Positions 23,758 to 30,092 of a stretch of DNA of 37,167 nucleotides are shown here, one piece after another. Each line of letters begins with the position of its first letter. Positions within the stretch are counted from its first letter, which is position 1. A model generated the notes under the pieces. That model saw only the letters and a program-made list of their open reading frames with translations, did no database searches and was not told where the DNA came from. Made by a program: the position numbers and the translations under genes. The stretch comes from a virus: positions 8,270 through 45,436 of IMG/VR virus record IMGVR_UViG_3300037847_001567. One strand, written 5' to 3'.

Positions 23758-24150
23758 ATGGCTACAGCAACTTTCAACTCAATCGACCCAAATCAAATTG
23801 CAACACAACGTCAAGTCTACGGAGTAGCTTGTCATTTCGCTAACATAGCTAGTAAATCTCCTACGGAGAGATACGGCTTAACCAAAGTGTTCAATGCTAT
23901 ATTGAACAAGCACTACAAAGATAGCGATAGCTATATGACTCATGGCGAAGCCACTGAGTGGTTTGAGTGGGATTGTGTTCCACCACAATTCATGTCACTC
24001 GTCAAGAAGCCAAAGGCTTCGAAGGTCAAGAAGACTGCTAAGAAATCTACCCCGAAGGGGAAGGCGACCGACAGAGTTGACACTCTTGAAAAGAGAGTCG
24101 ATGCAATGGATACCAAGCTAGAGAAAATCCTAGAGATTTTATCTAAGTAA
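23758..24150 (+). CDS. Early protein of unknown function (130 aa)
   Basis: Start ATG 7 bases after GGAG, 16 bases past a long hairpin. The N-terminal half (NSIDPNQIATQRQVYGVACHFANIA, then GLTKVFNAILNKHY) looks like a small folded domain; I recall similar 'ATxxQ-V' starts in short marine phage proteins. Residues ~85-105 are Lys-rich (VKKPKASKVKKTAKKSTPKGK). The C-terminal ~25 residues are a short coiled coil (VDTLEKRVDAMDTKLEKILEIL), suggesting an oligomeric, nucleic-acid-binding protein (inference). The coding sequence itself contains eight perfect small stem-loops. Confidence 0.8.
   Translation: MATATFNSIDPNQIATQRQVYGVACHFANIASKSPTERYGLTKVFNAILNKHYKDSDSYMTHGEATEWFEWDCVPPQFMSLVKKPKASKVKKTAKKSTPKGKATDRVDTLEKRVDAMDTKLEKILEILSK
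23857..24140 (+). repeat. Stem-loop array continuing inside the 130-aa gene
   Basis: Perfect dyads: TCTCC/GGAGA (23857-23869, loop 3), GTTCAAT/ATTGAAC (23889-23907, loop 5), ATAGC/GCTAT (23921-23934, loop 4), TGGC/GCCA (23943-23953, loop 3), GAAGCC/GGCTTC (24006-24020, loop 3), CCCC/GGGG (24050-24060, loop 3), CTCTT/AAGAG (24083-24095, loop 3), AAAATC/GATTTT (24124-24140, loop 5). Loops of gaa recur three times. Confidence 0.75.
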
Positions 24151-24154
24151 GTGT

Positions 24155-24184
24155 TTGACTTGCGACAAGGAAGTCGTGTATAAT
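24155..24184 (+). promoter_or_regulatory. Sigma70 promoter for the small-gene cluster
   Basis: -35 TTGACT (24155-24160), 18-base spacer, -10 TATAAT (24179-24184), placed 4 bases after the stop of the 130-aa gene and 33 bases before the next start. It lacks the TTACGGG element of the central promoters. Confidence 0.8.
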
Positions 24185-24216
24185 ATAAATCTATTCACAC
24201 AACGAGGTATAAAACT

Positions 24217-24321
24217 ATGATATTTAAGAATCCATATTTCTGGTTAGGTATGAGTCTCGGTGCAAATATAGGTATAGCTATATTTGTTTACTTAATGATG
24301 TACTTGGAGGGTTCAATATGA
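24217..24321 (+). CDS. Small membrane protein (34 aa)
   Basis: The first gene after the 24155-24184 promoter, with GAGG about 8 bases before its ATG. Residues ~8-30 form one hydrophobic span (LGMSLGANIGIAIFVYLMMY) with a short cytoplasm-like start (MIFKNP). It overlaps the next gene by 4 bases (ATGA). Function unknown; early phage membrane micro-proteins often alter host physiology or block superinfection, which is only an inference here. Confidence 0.6.
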   Translation: MIFKNPYFWLGMSLGANIGIAIFVYLMMYLEGSI

Positions 24322-24491
24322 TTGAACAGTTTTCGAAACGTGATGTAAAAGTTTATACAGTGTGGGTGGGCGGTATAGAAATAAGTCCAGAGCTGTTTAA
24401 TATAGAGTCTGCTAACGATGTAGCAGATGATTGGCGAAGAATGGGATACACTGATGTAGTTATAGGTTCTTATTACAGACGGGAGCAATAG
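24318..24491 (+). CDS. Small protein of unknown function (57 aa)
   Basis: Starts inside the previous stop (ATGA overlap), with GGAGG 9 bases upstream. The sequence VKVYTVWVGGIEIS, then NIESANDVADDWRRMGYTDVVIGSYY, reads as a beta-alpha-beta mini-fold with an 'A-x-x-V-A-x-x-W-x-x-x-GY' helix typical of many small phage proteins. No assigned function. It is translationally coupled to the membrane peptide before it. Confidence 0.65.
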   Translation: MIEQFSKRDVKVYTVWVGGIEISPELFNIESANDVADDWRRMGYTDVVIGSYYRREQ

Positions 24492-24495
24492 AGTT

Positions 24496-24732
24496 ATGAG
24501 TAGATTTATAGAAGTTTCAAACCATGTGTATAAAGCTATAGATGCAGATGTAGTTAGATATTGTGATGAGACTCAGGTAGTTATATCTATGCTGAGAAAT
24601 CCTAGAAGTGATGATAGATGTTATGCAGTCCATGATGTAGGTTTTAATGATGGCTGTAGTATATTCTGGGGTCATTACGATTTAAACTTCGAAGAGGCTG
24701 TAGAAAGTTTTAACTATAAAGCAGGTAAATAA
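24496..24732 (+). CDS. Small protein of unknown function (78 aa)
   Basis: Starts 4 bases after the previous stop, with GGGAG about 10 bases upstream. The product (MSRFIEVSNHVYKAIDADVVRYCDETQVV; then DRCYAVHDVGFNDGCSIFWGHYDL) is Cys/Asp/Tyr-containing with mixed alpha/beta character. No motif recognised. It is followed by a long bulged hairpin. Confidence 0.6.
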   Translation: MSRFIEVSNHVYKAIDADVVRYCDETQVVISMLRNPRSDDRCYAVHDVGFNDGCSIFWGHYDLNFEEAVESFNYKAGK

Positions 24733-24742
24733 TTAAATTAAA

Positions 24743-24801
24743 TAAGGATTAAATAATTAATAAGAAGTTCAGAATGAACTTATTAATTATTTAATTCCTT
24801 A
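24743..24801 (+). repeat. Long bulged hairpin upstream of the 204-aa gene
   Basis: An apical 7-bp stem (AAGTTCA with TGAACTT, loop GAA), then a 3-base bulge on the 5' side (24762-24764), a 14-bp A/T stem, one unpaired T (24796), and a 5-bp base stem: 26 pairs in all. Its right arm ends exactly 16 bases before the start codon at 24818. Not followed by a T-run. Confidence 0.85.
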
Positions 24802-24817
24802 CAAATGGAGAATGACG

Positions 24818-25432
24818 ATGTTCAACACTCACTGTAAAGCGGTTCAAGAATACTCTCAACGTAGTGCTAACAACATGGCAGATACTGTACTCATGGTAGT
24901 GCTATCTATTCAGCAGAATTGGTTGTCAGTCGGTGAGCAGATGGCTGACGTTAGAGCTAACAAGTTAGACTCCAAGTTTCTTTGGGGTAACAAGATAAAG
25001 ACTTATGAGTATCTTATGTCGAACAAGCACAAGATGTTTGCTCAAGTCAAAGCAGTCCTTAACTCTGATAAGTCTTATGACGAAAAGGCTTTCAGCCTGA
25101 TGACAATCTTCCTGAGAGTTGATGGTCTAGGTTTACCTAAAGCAGGGTTCTGCTGTCAGCTAATAGCAGGAATGGTTGGTTGTATGGACGTTCATAACAT
25201 CAAGATGTATGACATAGACCCTAAGATGCTCAAGCTGAATCCAAAGCCTAAGACTGCTAAAGCAGTTGAAGCTAACAATCAACGAACCAGAACCTATATA
25301 AATCTATGCCATGCTTATGGCTGTGATAATCTATGGAACTCATGGTGTGAGAACCTAGCTACAAAATCTAACAGGTGGCAAGATGCTAATCATGTTAGCG
25401 AAGTCCACTATACTTACCTGATTGGAGAATAG
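24818..25432 (+). CDS. Early protein of unknown function with helix-hairpin-helix-like segment (204 aa)
   Basis: I start at the ATG at 24818 because GGAG lies 7 bases before it. An in-frame ATG at 24812 would leave only one base after GGAG. The product is mostly helical. At about residues 99-123 it reads FLRVDGLGLPKAGFCCQLIAGMVGCMD, where LGLPKAGF resembles the hairpin of HhH DNA-binding or glycosylase folds; no glycosylase catalytic motif follows. The C-terminus carries NLCHAYGCDNLWNSWCEN. A role in DNA handling is an inference from this segment only. Its 5' leader has the same architecture as that of the 130-aa gene. Confidence 0.75.
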   Translation: MFNTHCKAVQEYSQRSANNMADTVLMVVLSIQQNWLSVGEQMADVRANKLDSKFLWGNKIKTYEYLMSNKHKMFAQVKAVLNSDKSYDEKAFSLMTIFLRVDGLGLPKAGFCCQLIAGMVGCMDVHNIKMYDIDPKMLKLNPKPKTAKAVEANNQRTRTYINLCHAYGCDNLWNSWCENLATKSNRWQDANHVSEVHYTYLIGE

Positions 25433-25434
25433 TT

Positions 25435-25602
25435 ATGAATACTTATGAGATTCAAGTAACAGTACAACATGGCTATAAATATATTGTTGAAGCCGAAGAT
25501 GCCGAGCAAGCCGTAGATAAATACTATGAGTGGGAAGGCGTTAGAGAAATAAGAAACGAATTAATAGATGAAATAATAGACTCTGTGGAGGAAGTAGAAT
25601 GA
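25435..25602 (+). CDS. Small acidic protein (55 aa)
   Basis: Starts 2 bases past the previous stop with GGAG upstream and ends in a 4-base overlap (ATGA) with the next gene. The product begins MNTYEIQVTVQHGYKYIVEAEDAEQA, a beta-hairpin plus helix layout common in tiny phage proteins, and is strongly acidic at the C-terminus. No function recognised. Confidence 0.65.
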   Translation: MNTYEIQVTVQHGYKYIVEAEDAEQAVDKYYEWEGVREIRNELIDEIIDSVEEVE

Positions 25603-25901
25603 ACCTACAAGATATGCTTGATGAATATATAAACTTTAAAATACAAGAAGTCCTTGAGGTAGCTTTATCTAACAAGAAAAAGACTATAACCAAAGAGCTA
25701 GAATCTATTCGAGAATGGTTCTCAGATTTCGAGAATCAGTTAGATGAGATTAGAGCGTTGGCTGATGAGAATGAATATAATCTAGAGCGACAGGAAGAAA
25801 GACTTTCCGAGTTGGAAGATGCTAGTGTAGAATCAAACACAGGTGTCATAGAATCTAAGATTAAAGAATCTTTAAACAAAATCAAACTGACTTTGGAGTA
25901 A
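25599..25901 (+). CDS. Coiled-coil protein (100 aa)
   Basis: Nearly all helical, with heptad-like hydrophobic spacing from about residue 30 to 75 (ITKELESIREWFSDFENQLDEI, RALADENEYNLERQEERLSELED). GGAGG lies 10 bases before the ATG. It probably forms a dimer or trimer. No enzymatic motif. It belongs to the coupled run of small early genes. Confidence 0.7.
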   Translation: MNLQDMLDEYINFKIQEVLEVALSNKKKTITKELESIREWFSDFENQLDEIRALADENEYNLERQEERLSELEDASVESNTGVIESKIKESLNKIKLTLE

Positions 25902-25905
25902 AGCT

Positions 25906-26070
25906 ATGGAAGATTTAGTGTTAGATGTTATCAACCAGATTGAAAAGGATATAGAAAACAAAGACTTAGCACCGATATATGAACTACTGTCGATGCTACC
26001 CAAAGAAGCACTTGAAGAATATAAAACGGAGGCAGAAGAATATGACTACTTGCAACTCGACAACCGATAA
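25906..26070 (+). CDS. Small acidic helical protein (54 aa)
   Basis: Starts 4 bases after the previous stop. GGAG near 25895 serves as ribosome site. The pattern VINQIEKDIENKDLAPIYELLSMLPKEAL is one I recall from many phages (Q-I-x-x-D-I-x-x-x-D-x-x-x-I-x-E-L-L-x-x-x-P-x-E-x-L), with no known function. It overlaps the next gene by 29 bases. Confidence 0.75.
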   Translation: MEDLVLDVINQIEKDIENKDLAPIYELLSMLPKEALEEYKTEAEEYDYLQLDNR

Positions 26071-26242
26071 GCTACCATCATGGTCAGTAGAGTTATTGTA
26101 CGAAGACAAGCCGTCTAAACATATCTACTGTCATAGTTATGATGAAGCAAGCACAGAGGGTATACTTCATGGTGGTGCTTACATCATTGCTAGACTAGTA
26201 GTTGAAGAAGGATATAGAGAATATGTCAAAGGAGAAAACTAA
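26042..26242 (+). CDS. Small protein of unknown function (66 aa)
   Basis: I use the ATG at 26042, 8 bases after GGAGG. The longer frame from 25979 would lie wholly inside the previous gene without a ribosome site. The product begins MTTCNSTTDKLPSWSVELLY and includes HIYCHSYDEAS. It is small and mixed alpha/beta, ending one base before the next ATG. Confidence 0.65.
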   Translation: MTTCNSTTDKLPSWSVELLYEDKPSKHIYCHSYDEASTEGILHGGAYIIARLVVEEGYREYVKGEN

Positions 26243-26243
26243 A

Positions 26244-26393
26244 ATGAGCGAGTACGATAGAGGAGTACAAGATTGTATTGATGGATTACCCTGTGATTAC
26301 AACGGCAACGCAGATTATATAGATGGCTATGCCGACCAGTATGCATTTGAACAGATGGAAAACGAAAACTTAATCTTAAAACATGAGGCGTAA
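26244..26393 (+). CDS. Small acidic protein with YDRG motif (49 aa)
   Basis: The ATG at 26244 follows AAGGAG at 9 bases. Starting there gives MSEYDRGVQDCIDG, a start I recall as typical of a small conserved phage family ('YDRG...GY...QY..EQ'); in-frame ATGs further upstream have weaker sites. Tyr/Asp-rich. No function known. Confidence 0.7.
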   Translation: MSEYDRGVQDCIDGLPCDYNGNADYIDGYADQYAFEQMENENLILKHEA

Positions 26394-26397
26394 AACT

Positions 26398-26652
26398 ATG
26401 GAAACTTTGTTTAACTTTGTAGCATCAGCAGTACATTCACTCGTTTTTAGCGGTAAGAAAAACGGCAAACTATTCGGTAAGTCTTTTATTGTAAGACGCA
26501 GAAGCTCTAAGAACCGCTTCGAAATGAGCAGGGGTAAGTGCTTCAATATCTTACACTGCTACAAGTGGGGCTTTTATCTACAGCACAGTGGCTCTAGAGC
26601 TATCAGCTTTAACAACATCAAAGACATCAACGGCATCGAAGGAGTCAGCTAA
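26398..26652 (+). CDS. Small basic protein (84 aa)
   Basis: I choose the ATG at 26398, 9 bases after GAGG; an in-frame ATG at 26383 lies inside the previous gene. Arg/Lys/Ser-rich (FGKSFIVRRRSSKNRFEMSRGK) with a hydrophobic start (TLFNFVASAVHSLVFSG) and a later CYKWGFYLQHSG. Its charge would suit nucleic-acid or membrane binding (inference). It overlaps the DUF932-like gene by one base. Confidence 0.65.
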   Translation: METLFNFVASAVHSLVFSGKKNGKLFGKSFIVRRRSSKNRFEMSRGKCFNILHCYKWGFYLQHSGSRAISFNNIKDINGIEGVS

Positions 26653-27581
26653 TGTCTAACATAACACCTATGTTTCAGAACTACGGTGCTACCCAGTCCC
26701 TTAGAGATAAGGGATATGGGTCAGCAGATTTTGATATAAATACCGCACCCCTATATTATTCTATTGATGATGATGGAACAGAACTAGGTAGCTCCAAGTC
26801 TGTTATCTATCGCACCGATACAGGTCAAGAGCTAGGCGTTCATGGTCATGGCTATCAGGCTGTAGCACCAAAGCACATGATAGACTCTACACGTTCTATC
26901 ATTGAGCGTTCAGATTTAAACACCAGAGACATCGAAGAACGCATCAGAACTTCGCATGACGGTGCTAGATGCTTTGTCCAATATACTCTACCGGCTCATA
27001 CCTATGAGACTCCAGATGGCGATACAGCATCTCTCAGCCTACTTGCTACTAGTTCTATTGACGGCACATTCCCGTTTATGATTAGCGCAGCTGCGATACA
27101 ATCTGCTTGCACAAACCTACAGGTGTTCATTGGTGGTGAGGTAGCTGTATATAAAGCTAAGCACACCAAGAGCCTCAACATTGAGCATGGTGCTAACCTA
27201 ATCGTCAAAGCTCTAGATGTGTTCAGCAATGAAAGAGATTTATGGAGCTACATGCAGAGCGAGTACGTTAGTTCTGACCAAGCTTTCAAGGAGATATGCC
27301 ATGCCGTAGGCTCACCAAAGCTTATCGAAGAATCTCAGCACCATTCGCCATCAGCAGTTGTTGACAGGAACAGAGGTACTGGCAAGAACGTAGCTTATAT
27401 CTGGGACGCTTTCCATAGATATAAAGTACGTCTTGGTCAGAATCGTTGGGCTTTGTACAATGCCTTTACAGATTGGTCTACTCACTCAGGTGCGTACACC
27501 AAAGCATCTAACCGAAACATTGCTTCGGTCAGAGCCAACCGCCAAGAGATTGTGCGTAAAGCTTTTGCGAGGGCGGCATAG
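26652..27581 (+). CDS. DUF932-like protein (309 aa)
   Basis: The arrangement of an N-terminal KSVIYRTDTGQELGVHGHGYQAVAPKHM, the central FPFMISAAAIQSACTNLQVFIGGEVAVYKAKHTKSL and a helical C-terminus matches the DUF932 / phage-plasmid-like family found in many phages near replication genes; the strand 'R-x-D-T-G-x-x-L-x-V-x-G-x-x-Y' is characteristic. The biochemical role of the family is not established. GGAG lies 8 bases upstream. The gene ends the small-gene transcript just before a new promoter. A 7-bp hairpin with a GAGA loop lies 45 bases into it. Confidence 0.8.
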   Translation: MSNITPMFQNYGATQSLRDKGYGSADFDINTAPLYYSIDDDGTELGSSKSVIYRTDTGQELGVHGHGYQAVAPKHMIDSTRSIIERSDLNTRDIEERIRTSHDGARCFVQYTLPAHTYETPDGDTASLSLLATSSIDGTFPFMISAAAIQSACTNLQVFIGGEVAVYKAKHTKSLNIEHGANLIVKALDVFSNERDLWSYMQSEYVSSDQAFKEICHAVGSPKLIEESQHHSPSAVVDRNRGTGKNVAYIWDAFHRYKVRLGQNRWALYNAFTDWSTHSGAYTKASNRNIASVRANRQEIVRKAFARAA

Positions 27582-27700
27582 TGTTAGTGTCTTCCTTTGT
27601 TTGTTTGAGCCTCTATTCACTAGGGGCTTCTCTTGAAGTAATCGTTGGCGGTACAATAGTTTCAGCGCTGTTAGAATTAAGTCACAAATATCCAAATTAG
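27581..27700 (+). CDS. Possible hydrophobic micro-protein with GTG start (39 aa)
   Basis: A GTG overlaps the TAG of the DUF932 gene (TAGTG), with GAGGG about 9 bases upstream. The product is almost wholly hydrophobic (SSFVCLSLYSLGASLEVIVG, then GTIVSALLEL) before a short polar end (SHKYPN), consistent with one or two membrane spans. The frame closes 3 bases before the next promoter, so it fills the gap neatly. With no homolog recalled, it could still be chance. Confidence 0.4.
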   Translation: MLVSSFVCLSLYSLGASLEVIVGGTIVSALLELSHKYPN

Positions 27701-27703
27701 TGC

Positions 27704-27732
27704 TTGACAACAGCAAACTAAATCAGTATAAT
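27704..27732 (+). promoter_or_regulatory. Sigma70 promoter for the replication operon
   Basis: -35 TTGACA (27704-27709), 17-base spacer, -10 TATAAT (27727-27732), 34 bases before the SSB start codon. Both hexamers are perfect consensus, so this should be a strong host-recognised promoter. Confidence 0.9.
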
Positions 27733-27766
27733 ACCTTTTAATTTTTAACCACATGGAGAAAATGAT

Positions 27767-28192
27767 ATGGCAATAGTAGCAGGAACAGCTTATTGGGCAA
27801 GTGTAACAACACCGAATACAACTTATGAACCCGTATACACAGTTAATCTGGTTGTAGATGATTCTACTGCAAGTGACTTTGAGAAGCGTGGCTTCCCTAC
27901 AAAAGATATGGACGAGGGTAAAGCTATCGTTATCAAGCGCAAAGTAAACGGACCAAACGGTATGGTTCGCTCTGCACCAAAGCTAGTAGATGCACAGAAG
28001 AACCCACTTGATGAGCGTGTAGGTAATGGCTCTAAGGTTAAGGTTCAGTACAAGGAGTGGGAGTCAGTCTGGAAAGGCAAGACTTTCAAAGGCTTAGACT
28101 TCCAAGCAATGCAAGTGTTAGACTTAGTTACTGTCGGCTCAGTTGACGGTGGTGAGTTTGAAGTAGAAGATGAGATGGGAGACGAGTTATAA
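27767..28192 (+). CDS. Single-stranded DNA-binding protein (T7 gp2.5-type role)
   Basis: The 141-aa protein starts MAIVAGTAYWASVTTPNTTYEPVYTVNLVV with beta-rich OB-fold-like pattern and ends in a strongly acidic tail (GEFEVEDEMGDEL). Such tails let SSBs touch polymerase and helicase. Basic/aromatic residues lie between (KRKVNGPNG; QYKEWESVWKGKTFKG). The gene is the first of the replication operon, a usual place. It would coat replicating and recombining strands. The assignment is by layout and tail rather than by a diagnostic motif. Confidence 0.78.
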   Translation: MAIVAGTAYWASVTTPNTTYEPVYTVNLVVDDSTASDFEKRGFPTKDMDEGKAIVIKRKVNGPNGMVRSAPKLVDAQKNPLDERVGNGSKVKVQYKEWESVWKGKTFKGLDFQAMQVLDLVTVGSVDGGEFEVEDEMGDEL

Positions 28193-28428
28193 TGCAATAT
28201 ACTTACAAGACTGACGATGGCACATCTTATGATGTGTCGTTGTTGGGTGAGCAGGGACAAGGATTGTTCCAACTCATTCAGCATAGTGTCACAAAAATCA
28301 AAGAGCTTAACAAACATATACAAGTGCTACAAGCAGGAGCTACGCACATCAAAGAACTGTTTGAAGCTGAACTCACGGATGAGGCTATCGTAGAAGAGAC
28401 AGAAGAAGAAACCCCAACCAAACAATGA
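28192..28428 (+). CDS. Small helical protein (78 aa), DUF6447-like by memory
   Basis: Shares a base with the SSB stop (TAATG). A short beta start (YTYKTDDGTSYDVSLL) is followed by one long helix (LIQHSVTKIKELNKHIQVL...) and an acidic end (EETEEETPTKQ). This layout resembles a small family in cyanobacteria and their phages (DUF6447), recalled rather than tested. Coupled to SSB, so possibly an accessory to replication. Confidence 0.65.
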   Translation: MQYTYKTDDGTSYDVSLLGEQGQGLFQLIQHSVTKIKELNKHIQVLQAGATHIKELFEAELTDEAIVEETEEETPTKQ

Positions 28429-28436
28429 GGTAGCTT

Positions 28437-28540
28437 ATGCCATTTGTTAAACATAACCTACCGTGCCCAGAGTGCGGAGGTAGCGACCCAGTATCGCAGA
28501 ATGATGATGGGTCTGCTTATTGCTTTAGTTGCAATACTTA
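28437..28540 (+). other. Zinc-ribbon coding segment of the primase
   Basis: Four cysteines (residues 10, 13, 29, 32) bind zinc for recognition of the template trinucleotide in T7-like primases. Its presence shows this is the full-length primase-helicase form, equivalent to the 63-kDa T7 product. No strong internal ribosome site was noticed for a shorter helicase-only form. Confidence 0.7.
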
Positions 28541-30092
28541 TTTTAGACAATATGGCACATCGGAAGTGCAACAAGATACCGTAACGGACTTTACAAGGTA
28601 TCAATCGAAGCAGGATGGTGCTAGCTTTAACGCACTCACAGACCGTGGTATTAGCCTAGAGACTGCCAAGAAGTATGGCGTTAAATCTACTACTACAGTC
28701 GGTGGTCAAGTTACAAGCCATCACTATCCTTTCTTCAGCAATGGAGAACAAGTAGCCACAAAGATACGCAAACAGGATAAACAGTTTGTGTGGCAGGGTA
28801 ACTCCAAAGAATCAGGGTTGTTCGGAGAACAGCTTTTCAAATCAGGCGGTAAGTTTATTACTCTAGTCGAGGGTGAGTGTGACGCTATGGCGGCATACGA
28901 ACTGCTAGGTAGTAAGTGGTCTGTAGTATCTATCAAGTCAGGAGCGCAAGGAGGCGCTCGTGATGTTAAGAATAGTCTAGAGTTCTTGGAATCGTTTGAC
29001 ACTGTAGTTATATGCTTTGACTCAGACGATGCAGGTAAGAAAGGCGCTAAGGAAATAGCTAAGCTTCTTACTCCAAACAAGGCTAAGATTATGACATTGC
29101 CAGAGGGTTACAAAGACCCTAACGATATGCTCAAAGCTAGACAGCACACAGCATTCGTTAGTGCTTTCTGGGATGCCAAGACGTATACACCGTCAGGCAT
29201 ATTGAATCTATCTACTCAGCTCGATGCTTATCGCAAGCTACAGACAGAGAAGAAAGACTCTATACCATATCCGTGGCACGGCTTGAACCGGAAGCTTGAG
29301 GGTATGCGACAGGGTGAGTTGGTCACTCTGACAGGCGGTACTGGTCTAGGTAAGTCTAGTGTTACTAGAGAGATTGAACACTGGCTCATCAACCACACCG
29401 AAGACAACGTAGGTATTGTCGCACTAGAGGAGAACTGGAGTCGTACAGCCGAGGGTATTATGTCTATCGAGGCTAACGCTAAGTTGCATCTCAACAGCGT
29501 CAAGGAAGAGATAGGCGAAGAGAAACTCCTAGAAACCTACAAGAAAGTATTCATGGATGAGAATGATGGGCGTGTATGGATTCATGCACACCTCGGTGTT
29601 AATCATCTTGAAGACATCTTCAGCAAGCTACGCTACTTGATTGTCGGCTTAGATTGTAAATGGGTTGTTGTTGACCATCTACACATGCTTGTACTTCAAG
29701 CACTAGATGGTGATGAGCGTAAAGCTATTGACGGTATCATGCACCGACTGCGTTCTCTTGTAGAAGAGACAGGTGTTGGTATGATACTGGTGTCTCACTT
29801 GAGGCGTGTCGATGGCAATCGTGGACATGAGAACGGTATTGAGACAGGTCTATCACATCTTCGTGGTAGTCAGTCGATTGCTCAGCTGTCTGATGCAGTT
29901 ATATCTCTTGAGCGCAATCAGCAATCAGAAGATATTATCGAGGCATCTACCACCAAAGTTCGTGTACTAAAGTCTAGATACACAGGTGACGTTGGTGTGG
30001 CTTGCGGTCTACTGTACGACACAGCTACAGGCAGACTGTCAGAGATACCTAACGATGACCACTACGCAGAACTTGATGGAGATGAGCTATGA
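28437..30092 (+). CDS. Primase-helicase (T7 gp4-type)
   Basis: The 551-aa protein (T7 gp4: 566) has a zinc ribbon (Cys10, Cys13, Cys29, Cys32; CPECGGSD...CFSC), a TOPRIM primase with VEGECDA (Glu145) and CFDSDDAGKKGAKE (Asp195, Asp197), then a RecA-fold DnaB-family helicase with Walker A GGTGLGKS at 300-307, ALEENWSRT, and Walker B VVVDHLHM (Asp413). It unwinds DNA ahead of the fork and makes primers for lagging-strand synthesis. All motifs are intact. It overlaps the polymerase gene by 4 bases. Confidence 0.96.
   Translation: MPFVKHNLPCPECGGSDPVSQNDDGSAYCFSCNTYFRQYGTSEVQQDTVTDFTRYQSKQDGASFNALTDRGISLETAKKYGVKSTTTVGGQVTSHHYPFFSNGEQVATKIRKQDKQFVWQGNSKESGLFGEQLFKSGGKFITLVEGECDAMAAYELLGSKWSVVSIKSGAQGGARDVKNSLEFLESFDTVVICFDSDDAGKKGAKEIAKLLTPNKAKIMTLPEGYKDPNDMLKARQHTAFVSAFWDAKTYTPSGILNLSTQLDAYRKLQTEKKDSIPYPWHGLNRKLEGMRQGELVTLTGGTGLGKSSVTREIEHWLINHTEDNVGIVALEENWSRTAEGIMSIEANAKLHLNSVKEEIGEEKLLETYKKVFMDENDGRVWIHAHLGVNHLEDIFSKLRYLIVGLDCKWVVVDHLHMLVLQALDGDERKAIDGIMHRLRSLVEETGVGMILVSHLRRVDGNRGHENGIETGLSHLRGSQSIAQLSDAVISLERNQQSEDIIEASTTKVRVLKSRYTGDVGVACGLLYDTATGRLSEIPNDDHYAELDGDEL

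Noticed and set aside
24124-24150. Terminator at the end of the 130-aa gene
   Set aside because: The AAAATC/GATTTT dyad has only 6 A/T-rich pairs and is followed by ATCTAAG, not a T-run; it belongs with the coding-region dyads.
24812-24817. Alternative start two codons upstream for the 204-aa protein
   Set aside because: It leaves one base after GGAG; the ATG at 24818 has normal spacing and matches the layout at 23758.
28724-29080. 118-codon minus-strand frame opposite the primase-helicase (and similar ones at 30544-30879 and 35106-35477)
   Set aside because: The sense strand encodes enzymes with all catalytic motifs intact, and the antisense products show no recognisable features.
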